Origin: Pseudomonas frederiksbergensis
GTDB taxonomy: Bacteria > Pseudomonadota > Gammaproteobacteria > Pseudomonadales > Pseudomonadaceae
Direction: 5' to 3'
DNA length: 64,000 nucleotides
NCBI RefSeq assembly: GCF_035751725.1
Contig: NZ_CP142104.1
Location: forward strand, 2,418,001 to 2,482,000
In this document: positions 18,588 to 27,200 of the stretch, piece by piece
How positions within the stretch are numbered: position 1 is the first letter of the stretch
Layout of the letters: every line of letters starts with the position of its first letter
Translations under genes and position numbers: made by a program
The notes under the pieces: generated by a model
Databases searched by the model: none
What the model was told of the DNA's origin: nothing
The model's input: the letters and a program-made list of their open reading frames with translations, nothing else

Positions 18588-20372
18588 ATGCGAAGCGCAC
18601 CTGAAAACAGTCTGAAAAAAGCATTGAAAGCCTGTCGGGACAGTTTCATTTCTGTCGGTTTCTTCAGCTTTTTCATCAACGCGCTGATGCTTGTCCCGAC
18701 CTTCTACATGCTCCAGGTGTACGAGCGCGTGATCACCAGTGGAAGCCTCACGACGTTGGCGATGCTGACGCTGATCATGACGACCCTGGTGATCACGCTT
18801 GGCTCCCTGGAATGGATCCGTTCGCGCATCATGGTCCGGGTCAGTACCCGGTTGGACGTGTTGCTTGGCCGCCAGGTCTACAAGGCCAGTTTCAAACGGG
18901 CCCTGGACAGTGGCGGCATGGATGCCTCGGCCCAGTCGTTGAACGACCTGACAGGCTTGCGGCAGTTTCTTTCCGGCAACGGGCTGTTCGCTTTTTTCGA
19001 TGCGCCTTGGCTGCCGATCTATATCGCCGTGATGTTTCTTTTCCACCCCTGGTTTGGCTGGGTTGCCACGGCCAGCGCCTTGTTGTTGCTGGCGCTCGCC
19101 TTTCTCAATGAGCGGCTGACCGGACCGGCACTGGCCCAGGCCAACAAGGAACACATCGGGGCGACACTCGACACGACGAAAAACCTGCGCAACGCCGAAG
19201 TGATCGAATCCATGGGCATGCTTGAAACCCTGATTGACCGTTGGGGACGGCGCCAGCGCAACGTGCTGATGTTGCAGTCGTTGGCCAGCGACAGAGGCGC
19301 CCTCATCAGCACGCTCTCACGCACCTTCCGGCTCCTCGTGCAATCGCTGGTGCTGGGGCTCGGCGCCTACCTCGCGGTGGACCATCAAGTGGGGGCGGGC
19401 CTGGTGTTCGCCGGGGCGGTGCTGCTGGGGCGCGCACTGGCGCCTATCGATCTGATCATCGGCAGTTGGAAAGGGTTTATCGCCGCGCGCTCACAGTACA
19501 GCCGCCTGAACGACATTCTCGACAAGCAGCAGGCGCAACCCGAGCGCATGCCTTTGCTGGCGCCACAGGGGGACGTGCGGGTCGAGAACCTGGTTGTCGC
19601 CGCACCGGGTTCCAGGACCGCGATCATCAGGAACATCAGTTTCAGCGCGCCGGCCGGTTGCACGGTCGGCATCATCGGCCCAAGCGCTGCGGGCAAGTCG
19701 ACCCTGGCCCGGGCCCTGATCGGGGTGTGGCCACCACAACTCGGGGTGATTCGGCTCGATGGCGCGGATATCAGTGCCTGGGACAAACAGGAGTTGGGCC
19801 CCTACATCGGTTATTTGCCCCAGGACATCGAACTGTTCGAAGGCACCGTCGGTGAGAACATCGCCCGTTTCGCCGAGGTCGATTCGGCGAAAGTCATCCT
19901 GGCGGCCATGACCGCTGGCGTGCACGAGATGATTTTGCAGCTGCCCGATGGCTACGACACCGTGCTGGGCAGCGAGGGCATCATGCTGTCGGCGGGACAA
20001 CGCCAGCGCATCGGCCTGGCGCGGGCCCTGTACGGGAATCCGCGGCTGATCGTCCTCGACGAACCCAACTCCAATCTGGACGACGTGGGTGACCGTGCCC
20101 TGGCAGCCGCCGTGCAGCAACTCAAGCTGACCGGCGCGACCTTATTCGTCATTACCCACCGGACCAACATCGTGTCGCAACTTGACCGGCTGATGGTGTT
20201 GAACGCCGGTGTCATCAGTGTCTATGGGCCTCGCGAGCATGTCCTGGCCGAACTCAACGCGCAGCGACAGCAGGCACAGACGCCAGCCGTACCCGCAAGC
20301 TCCGGCGCGGCTTCGGTCGACACCGGCAAGGGTGATTCCGATGAACCCCGTGGTGCCCATTCGCCCAATTGA
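18588..20372 (+). CDS. Type I secretion ABC transporter (PrtD/AprD-like)
   Basis: About 594 aa. An N-terminal membrane domain of five to six segments (residues 20-310; FFSFFINALMLVPTFYML) is fused to an ATPase domain with Walker A GPSAAGKST, signature LSAGQRQR and Walker B LIVLDEPNSNLDD. There is no N-terminal C39 peptidase domain, so substrates are taken through C-terminal signals, fitting the RTX gene upstream. ATG 18588 is chosen because the family-like sequence (MRSAPENSLKKAL) begins there. It overlaps the HlyD-type gene by 32 bp, so translation is probably coupled. Confidence 0.93.
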   Translation: MRSAPENSLKKALKACRDSFISVGFFSFFINALMLVPTFYMLQVYERVITSGSLTTLAMLTLIMTTLVITLGSLEWIRSRIMVRVSTRLDVLLGRQVYKASFKRALDSGGMDASAQSLNDLTGLRQFLSGNGLFAFFDAPWLPIYIAVMFLFHPWFGWVATASALLLLALAFLNERLTGPALAQANKEHIGATLDTTKNLRNAEVIESMGMLETLIDRWGRRQRNVLMLQSLASDRGALISTLSRTFRLLVQSLVLGLGAYLAVDHQVGAGLVFAGAVLLGRALAPIDLIIGSWKGFIAARSQYSRLNDILDKQQAQPERMPLLAPQGDVRVENLVVAAPGSRTAIIRNISFSAPAGCTVGIIGPSAAGKSTLARALIGVWPPQLGVIRLDGADISAWDKQELGPYIGYLPQDIELFEGTVGENIARFAEVDSAKVILAAMTAGVHEMILQLPDGYDTVLGSEGIMLSAGQRQRIGLARALYGNPRLIVLDEPNSNLDDVGDRALAAAVQQLKLTGATLFVITHRTNIVSQLDRLMVLNAGVISVYGPREHVLAELNAQRQQAQTPAVPASSGAASVDTGKGDSDEPRGAHSPN

Positions 20373-21666
20373 CAGCTTCGCCGACCTGCCGATATCCGAC
20401 CATAAGATCCGACGCCTGGGTGTGATCATCGTAGGGCTGATCTTCGGCCTGTTCGGCACCTGGGCGGCCATCGCGCCACTCGACGGCGCCGCCTATGCAC
20501 CCGGTGTCGTCACCGTGCAGGCTTATCGCAAGACCGTCCAGCACCTTGAGGGCGGCATCGTCAAGGCGGTACTTGCCCATGACGGGGACATCGTCAAGCG
20601 CGACGATCCGCTGATCATCCTGGACGACGCGCAGCTGCGCTTTGAATACGAGATGACGCGAAGCCAATTGCTCGCGGCCAGGGCGATGGAGGCGAGGCTC
20701 ATCGCCGAGCGCGACATGTCGTCGACGGTAGGTTTCGGCGAGATGACCGAGCCGCAGAACCTGCGGGGCATGGAGGCGCGCCAGGGCGAGAGCCATGTAT
20801 TCAGCGCCCGGCAAAACTCACGCCTGGGCCAGATCGCGGTGTTGCGCGAGCGCATCGGCCAGTTCCGGCAACAGATCAAGGGCCTGGAATCGATGGTCGG
20901 CGCCAAAGTCAAGCTGGAGAAATCCTACAGCGGCGAAATCAGCGACTTGTCCGAACTGCTCAAGCAAGGCTTCGTCGACAAGCAGCGCTTGCTCGAGCAG
21001 GAACGCAAGTTGGGACTGCTGCGTTCGGAAGTCGCCGACCACCGCTCAACCATCGACCGAACGCGTTTGCAAATCAGCGAAACACAGTTGCAGATCCTCC
21101 AGGTGGACAAGGAATTCAACGCCGAGGTGGTCAAGCAACTGGCCGAGGTACAAACCAAGATCTACGACCTCCAGGAAAAAACCTCGGCCCTGGAAGACCG
21201 GCTCAGCCGCGTGGTCATCCGTGCGCCCGACGCGGGCATGGTGATCGACATGACGGTGCACACCATCGGCGGCGTGGTACGACCGGCCACGCCATTGCTG
21301 GATATCGTTCCTTCGGTATCCGACCTGGTAATCGAGGCCCAGGTCGCGCCGGTGGATATCGACCGCATCGCCATCGGCAAGCGGGCCGACATCCGTTTCG
21401 GCGCCTTCAACAGCGCGACCACCCCCGTGATCGAGGGCCAGGTCAGCAGCGTCTCGGCCGACCGGATGACCAACGAAAAGACGGGGACGGCTTATTACCT
21501 GGTGCGGGTGCGAGTGACCCAGGAGGGCGCGCAAACGCTGGGTGAGCGCAAATTGCTGCCAGGGATGCCGGCGGATGTGTTGATTATTACGGGGCAACGC
21601 ACGCTGTTGCAGTATCTGATGCAACCGGCGCGCAATGCGCTTTCCCAATCGATGATCGAGGAATGA
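20341..21666 (+). CDS. HlyD-family type I secretion periplasmic adaptor
   Basis: About 441 aa. One N-terminal membrane segment (about residues 20-45; GVIIVGLIFGLFGTWAAIAP) precedes a biotinyl-lipoyl-like half-motif (VQHLEGGIVKAVLAHDGDIV), long coiled-coil hairpins (about 95-290, with LKQGFVDKQRLLEQERKLG), then the second lipoyl half and beta-barrel (RVVIRAPDAGMVIDM). It links the inner-membrane ABC protein to the TolC-type channel. Its ATG lies inside the end of the ABC gene and its TGA overlaps the next ATG. Confidence 0.93.
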   Translation: MNPVVPIRPIDSFADLPISDHKIRRLGVIIVGLIFGLFGTWAAIAPLDGAAYAPGVVTVQAYRKTVQHLEGGIVKAVLAHDGDIVKRDDPLIILDDAQLRFEYEMTRSQLLAARAMEARLIAERDMSSTVGFGEMTEPQNLRGMEARQGESHVFSARQNSRLGQIAVLRERIGQFRQQIKGLESMVGAKVKLEKSYSGEISDLSELLKQGFVDKQRLLEQERKLGLLRSEVADHRSTIDRTRLQISETQLQILQVDKEFNAEVVKQLAEVQTKIYDLQEKTSALEDRLSRVVIRAPDAGMVIDMTVHTIGGVVRPATPLLDIVPSVSDLVIEAQVAPVDIDRIAIGKRADIRFGAFNSATTPVIEGQVSSVSADRMTNEKTGTAYYLVRVRVTQEGAQTLGERKLLPGMPADVLIITGQRTLLQYLMQPARNALSQSMIEE

Positions 21667-23042
21667 CCATGGTCGTGTCGGTCGCGTTGCTGGGCAGTGC
21701 CTGGGTGTTGGCGGTGGGCGTCGCCGTGGCGCAAACCGAGGTCGCGGTGCCCCCCGGGGTAAACGCCTCGATGTATTCCACCGACCTCATGCAGTTGTAT
21801 CGCGAGGCGCGGCTGGAAGACCCGCAAGTGCTCGCCTCCTTTGCGCAAGCACAGGCGGGAACCGAGCACCAGCGCGAGGCCAAGGGCGCGCTGTTGCCGC
21901 AGCTGTCGTTCAATGCCGGGTCGAACCGGATTCATCAGGAAAGCGATCTGGTGGAACGTAGTTACGACAGCGAAAGCTATGGCCTGGTGTTGCGTCAGTA
22001 TCTCTACAACAAGGCGGCATGGGAGAACTATCAAAAATTCAAGAGCCTGGCCAGGCAGTCCGAGTCGCAAGCGCTCGACAGCCAGGCCGAGGCCGCCGTG
22101 GAACTGGCCCAGCGCTATTTCACCGCGTTGGCGGCCGAGGATGAACTGGAACTGGTGAAGGCCGAGCGTCGCACCACGCAAAAGAGCCTGGACCGGGTCA
22201 ATGCGCTGTACGAGAAGCAGATGGCGTTGATCACCGATCAACTCGACCTCAAAGCCAGGGTGGACCTGCTTTCGGCGCAAGAGCTGGACGCCCGCAACCA
22301 GGCCAGCCTCAGCCGCGAGGCACTGGCGGAGATTGTCGGTCGGCCAGTCAAGGAACGGCTCGACCGGATTCGCAGTGACCGGCAATTGCAGGTGTCGGCA
22401 CAGAGCCTGGAGAGCTGGGTCCGTGATGGCATCGCCTTCAATCCGGCGCTCAAGGCCAACGAGAGCGGTGTCGAGGCGGCAGGCGCGGCGCTGCGCAGCG
22501 GCAAGGGCGGGCATTATCCGACCCTGAGCTTGAACCTAAGCGCGCAACAGACCAACGAGGGTTACAACAACTCATTGGCCCCCCGCACCGACAGCTATGT
22601 CGCGGGCATCGGCCTGCAAGTGCCGCTGTACAGCGGCGGCTCAACCTCGGCGCGGGTCCGTGGGCTGTATCAGGATCAGATAGTTGCCGAGCAGCAGATG
22701 GAAGCCGTGCGGCGGCGGGTGGTCAAGGAGATCACCAACGCCTACCTGACCGCCAACTCCAATGGGGAAAAAATCGGCGCGAACCGGCTGGCGCTGGAGT
22801 CGGCACAGCTGTCCAGGGTGGCGGCGGAAAAAGCGCTGAGCTATGGGATGGTCAATTCGGTCGATGTGCTGGCCAGCGTGCGCAACGAATTTCGCGCCCG
22901 ACGGGATCTGCTCAAGACCCAGTACGAATTCCTCAGCAACGTGCTGACGCTCAACCGCTGGGCTGGCAGGCCACCCGCCGACAGTATCGAACACGTCAAT
23001 GGCTGGCTGAGCCCTGGCAGCGCTGGGCAGGATTTCCGTTGA
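21663..23042 (+). CDS. TolC-family outer-membrane channel (AprF/PrtF-like)
   Basis: 459 aa. A Sec signal peptide (MTMVVSVALLGSAWVLAVGVAVAQ) precedes two OEP repeats rich in long helices (DLMQLYREARLEDPQVLASF; GIGLQVPLYSGGSTSARVRG). It forms the outer-membrane exit duct of the type I system. It overlaps the adaptor gene by ATGA, so the three exporter genes form one coupled operon with the substrate gene. Confidence 0.92.
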   Translation: MTMVVSVALLGSAWVLAVGVAVAQTEVAVPPGVNASMYSTDLMQLYREARLEDPQVLASFAQAQAGTEHQREAKGALLPQLSFNAGSNRIHQESDLVERSYDSESYGLVLRQYLYNKAAWENYQKFKSLARQSESQALDSQAEAAVELAQRYFTALAAEDELELVKAERRTTQKSLDRVNALYEKQMALITDQLDLKARVDLLSAQELDARNQASLSREALAEIVGRPVKERLDRIRSDRQLQVSAQSLESWVRDGIAFNPALKANESGVEAAGAALRSGKGGHYPTLSLNLSAQQTNEGYNNSLAPRTDSYVAGIGLQVPLYSGGSTSARVRGLYQDQIVAEQQMEAVRRRVVKEITNAYLTANSNGEKIGANRLALESAQLSRVAAEKALSYGMVNSVDVLASVRNEFRARRDLLKTQYEFLSNVLTLNRWAGRPPADSIEHVNGWLSPGSAGQDFR

Positions 23043-23051
23043 TTGGCCAAA

Positions 23052-23128
23052 TGTGGCGAGCCTGCTCGCGAATGCGCTGTCACCGCCGATGAGATGTTGG
23101 ATGTGCCGGCCTCTTCGCGAGCAGGGGC
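23052..23128. repeat. REP/REPIN hairpin pair (TGCTCGCGAA type)
   Basis: CCTGCTCGCGAA and TTCGCGAGCAGG in opposite orientation, about 45 bp apart, just after the TolC gene. A related pair lies at 61390-61470. Typical of fluorescent Pseudomonas intergenic repeats. Confidence 0.65.
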
Positions 23129-23478
23129 AAAGCGGTGCGTCACCGAAACCCGGTAGGCCCCCAGGCCGCGTCGGGGCGCACGTGGACCCTAAATATGTTC
23201 GTGATGTCGATAAATTGGCGCCATTCTTGTACTTATGAAGCCTAATACACCGCTCGTCGATTAATTGACGAGTCGCGCAGGAGACGACCCGACGTTGCGT
23301 CAGGCTGGCCTAGACTCAGGCTACGGACCCAAGTGCAACGCATGATCATGTGTAAGTCGTTGATAATTATTCCTGTTTAAACGGACTCAACGGTCTTGTT
23401 CGGCTGCGTCACACAGGCTCATTTGCCGTTGGTTCACAGGATGAACCCCATCGTTTGTTGTTCAAGGGGGTTATCAAT
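23129..23478. promoter_or_regulatory. Upstream region of the LuxR-type regulator with a 20-bp palindrome
   Basis: This AT-richer stretch holds no gene. At 23253-23272 lies CTCGTCGATTAATTGACGAG, palindromic apart from one pair. It is 206 bp before the regulator start and is a candidate operator. A Shine-Dalgarno-like AAGGGGG precedes ATG 23479. Confidence 0.4.
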
Positions 23479-24198
23479 ATGAGACCGGACCACCGAAGTT
23501 CGATACGCGTCTTGCTGATCGATTGTCGCCCCCTTGTGTTGAGGGGATTGCACGATCTGATCAATGCCAGGAAACCCCAGATGGAAGTCAGCGGCCAGGC
23601 CTCCACCTACACCAACGCCCTGGATCTCGCCGACCAATTACGCCCCAACGTGATTTTTTTCAGCTTCTTTCCCGATGCGCTGAATCCGCTGGAGGTCGTC
23701 GCCGGGCTCACCCGCAACACCGAGATGAAAGTGCTGGTGCTCAAGGGATTGTACGAAGCCGTACCCGTTGCCCAGGCTATCGAGGCGGGCGCGCGCGGTG
23801 TCGTGTTGGCGGAAGACCCGACGGAATCGATCATCCGCGCGATCATCAAGGTTCATCACCGCGATACCGGGTCAGACAGGGCTTGGGCCGGAGGGTTGTC
23901 AGGCTATGCCACGATGGGTCATGTACCCACCCAGTGCAACCTGGAGCAGGCGAAGCAGGCGCGACTGACCCTGCGTGAGAAAGAGCTGATTCGAGCCATC
24001 GTCGCCGACCCGTCCGCCAAGTACATCAGCATCGCAGGGCGCCTGGGCATCAGCGAGCACACTGTGCACAACCACCTCAGCAACATTTACCAGAAGCTCA
24101 ATCTCATCAACCGGATCGACTTGCTGATGTACGCCCTCAAGCACGGGCTGACCAATAACGAGGATCCCCCCGAGTCCACCTGGGTGGAACTGGACTGA
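23479..24198 (+). CDS. LuxR-type regulator with degenerate (aspartate-less) receiver
   Basis: About 239 aa. The receiver-like domain covers residues 8-130 and a GerE/LuxR HTH covers about 165-230 (LTLREKELIRAIVAD, IAGRLGISEHTVHNHLSNIY). Phosphorylation residues are missing: the acidic pair is D15-C16, the acceptor Asp position in PNVIFFSFF is Ser62, and the conserved Lys near GVVLAEDP is Ala. It should therefore act without normal phosphotransfer. Lying between two type I secretion substrate genes, it is their likely regulator (inference). Confidence 0.85.
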   Translation: MRPDHRSSIRVLLIDCRPLVLRGLHDLINARKPQMEVSGQASTYTNALDLADQLRPNVIFFSFFPDALNPLEVVAGLTRNTEMKVLVLKGLYEAVPVAQAIEAGARGVVLAEDPTESIIRAIIKVHHRDTGSDRAWAGGLSGYATMGHVPTQCNLEQAKQARLTLREKELIRAIVADPSAKYISIAGRLGISEHTVHNHLSNIYQKLNLINRIDLLMYALKHGLTNNEDPPESTWVELD

Positions 24199-24228
24199 GC
24201 CGACACGATGGGCAGATCCGGAAAAAAC

Positions 24229-24265
24229 AATGCGGGGAGGATTTCCAGGTCCTCCCCGCATTTTT
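24229..24265. terminator. Bidirectional terminator between convergent genes
   Basis: AATGCGGGGAGG and CCTCCCCGCATT form a perfect 12-bp stem with a ten-base loop. An A run (GAAAAAAC) lies on one side and a T run (TTTTT) on the other, serving both the LuxR-type gene and the large convergent repeat gene. Confidence 0.9.
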
Positions 24266-24281
24266 CATGCTCGCCCTATGT

Positions 24282-27200
24282 TCAGGCTGCGCCCAGCACC
24301 ACGTCGCTGCTGAGCAGGTCCACCCCGACCAGCGTGATGGTGGTGATTTGTCCTCCGGTTTCGGCAACCGTCACGATGCTGTCCGCTCCGCCATTGTCGA
24401 TGGACTGGACCACCGCGCCCTGGTCGCCGTTGAGCACCAAGGTATCGCGCAGGTCCAGGCTGACATCGAAGCCGGTTACTTGATACGTGTCCTCGGTGAA
24501 GGATAGGTCAATGTTGAAGGCATCGCGCTCGCCGCCCGTGCCGGCCAGCGTGTAGTTGTACAACGGGTCATCGGGGGTGTCGGCGAAGAGGTTGGCATCG
24601 AAGGCGCTCGTCGCCGTGTCACCGTCTTTGTCCGTCAGGGTCGCGTTGAAACTCAACTGGACATCGCTGGCCAGGTTCTCGGTTTCCTGGATGAACTGGA
24701 TCACCGGGATCTTGATCGCGCCACGGGCCATCGTGAGCTGGACGGCATCGATCATTACCGAACCCTCGCGCTCGACCTCGAAGGACACCTGTCCGCCGGC
24801 CTCGGGCGTGAGGGTGTTGACCTCGATGAGATTGGAGAACGTACCGTCCTCGTAGTAGATCCGGAAATACAAGTCTTCGGTCGCGGTGTTGTAGCCGGCC
24901 ACGGAATTGTCGATGAAGATCTTCATGCCCGTGACCAGGCTTTCCGGGTTGATGACGAAGCTCTCATCGGCCGCGCCGATGGCAGCCAGGTTGTCGCCCT
25001 GGAGCAGGTTGTTGGCGACCCCGATGCCGGAGGTGCTGACGTTCATGGCCGCCGGGTCGATATACGACGGCAGTGGCGTGGTTTGCAGGGCAGCTTCGGT
25101 GGGGTCGGCGAGTCCGATGCCGATGCCGGCGAGGATGTCCGTCGGCGAGGCGAGGGCTTTCGCCGAGAAGAACACGATTTCCTCTGAGGCTGAAGGGATG
25201 GCCGGGTTATCGGTGTCCGGGATCAGCAAGGTGCGCACTGAATCCGGGCCGCCGGCACTGAGGGCGCCGTCTGCGCTGCTGCGCACGATCGTCGAACTGA
25301 AGCCCTGCACCAGGTCCAGCGCATAGCTGCCGTCGGCGTAGGCGGTGAGCGTGTAGTCGACCGCAGTGTCCGCCGTGGCGGCATTGTTGTCGAAATCACC
25401 GGTCAACGTGCCCGCGAACTGATAGGCGCCATTGCCGTCCGGGGAGGGCGCCTGTTCGGTGAGCGTACCGGTGCCGGTGGTGGTCGTATTGTCCGGCCTG
25501 ACCAGGGTGAACTGGCCGTTCACCAGCGTAATGTCCAGACCCGTTGCGCCGAGTCCATCGGCACCGGTGGAGTGGTTCCAGAAACCGTATTGCGGCAGGA
25601 CGCTGCCAGTGCCGACCAGGTTGCCGAACGCGAGGGATGGGCCGTCATCCTCGAATACCAGGTTCTGGCCAATGTTCAATGTCGCCTGGGCGCTGTCGCC
25701 GTCCTTGTCGGTCTTGATCGCCGTGAGCGTGACCAGGCTGTCCGAGGACAGGCTTTTGGCGTCGTCGGGATTGGTCGGGTCGGGATGCACCAGCGCCCGG
25801 ATCTGGTCCAGCGTGACGTCACCGTTGGTGGCGACGCTGACGGTGAACGCCAACAGGTTGGTGATGGCCGTACGGCCTTCCACCACGTTGCCGTTGAGCG
25901 ACAGGTTGACCGCTTCGCCCGTGGCCGTGTCGGTCATGCCGGAAGGCCCCGCCACCACGCCCAAGGCGTACGTCAGCGTACCGGCATCGTCGGCGCCATA
26001 CGCCGAGAGGAAATTGGCCGCGAAGTTTTGCGTGGCATCGGTCGCCAATACGGTCTCGTCCACCGTCAGCGTCGGCTCTGTGCCGGTGGTGCTGACGCTG
26101 GGGCCGTCGTCCTCGAACGAGAGATTCTGGCCAATATTGAGCGTCGATTGGGTGCTGTCGCCATCCTTGTCGGTGATGGTCGCCGTCAACGTGACCAGGT
26201 TGTCCGAGGTCAGCGTCACCGCATCATCGGGGTTGCTGGCGTCAGGGTGGACGACCGCCCGGACTTGATCCAGGGTGACGTCGCCATTGGTGGCGACGCT
26301 GACGGTGAACACCAGCGCGTCGCTGACGGCCGTGCGGCCTTCCACCACCGTGCCGTTGAGCGACAGGTTGACTGCTTCGCCAGTCGCCGTATCCGTCAGC
26401 CCGGAAGCACCCGCCACCACACCCAAGGCATAGGTCAGCGTGCCGGCACCGTCCGCGCCGTAGGACGAGTTGAAATTGGCCGCGTAGTTTTGCGTGGCGT
26501 CGGTTGCCAGTACGGTCTCGTCTACGGTCAACGTCGGCACTGTGCCCGTCGTACTGATGCTCGGTCCGTCGTCCTCGAAGGAGAGGTTCTGGCCAATGTC
26601 GAGCGTCGCCTGGACGCTGTCGCCATCCCCGTCGGTCTTGGTTGCCGTGAGTTTGACCAGGTCGTCGGACGTCAGTGTCGTGGCGTCATCGGGATCGGTG
26701 GTGTCGGGGTGCACCACGGCCCGGAGTTGGTCCAGCGTGACCTCGCCATTGCTGGCGACGCTGACGCTAAACACCAGCTCATTGGTCGTCGCCGTGCGGC
26801 CTTCCACCACCGTGCCGTTGAGGGATAGATTGACCGCCTCGCCGGTGGCCGTATCCGTCAAGCCAGAAGCGCCCGCGACCACGCTCAAGGCATAGGTCAG
26901 GGTGCCGGCACCGTCGGCGCCGAACGCGGAGACGAAGTTGGCGGCGAAGCTCTGCGTGGCATTGGTGGCCAGGACGGTTTCATCCACTGCCAGTGTCGGC
27001 TCGGTGCCGGTGGTGCTGATGCTCGGCCCGTCGTCTTCAAAGATGATCTTCGAGCCGATTTCGGTTTTGGCTACCGAGGCCTGGACCAGCGTGAAGCCAC
27101 CGATGTCGAAGTCCGCGTGGTTATTGCCCTTGGCATCGAGCGCCGCGCCGTTTTCGATCAACACCCGATTGTGGTCCGCCGTCGTGGTGTATTCGATCTG

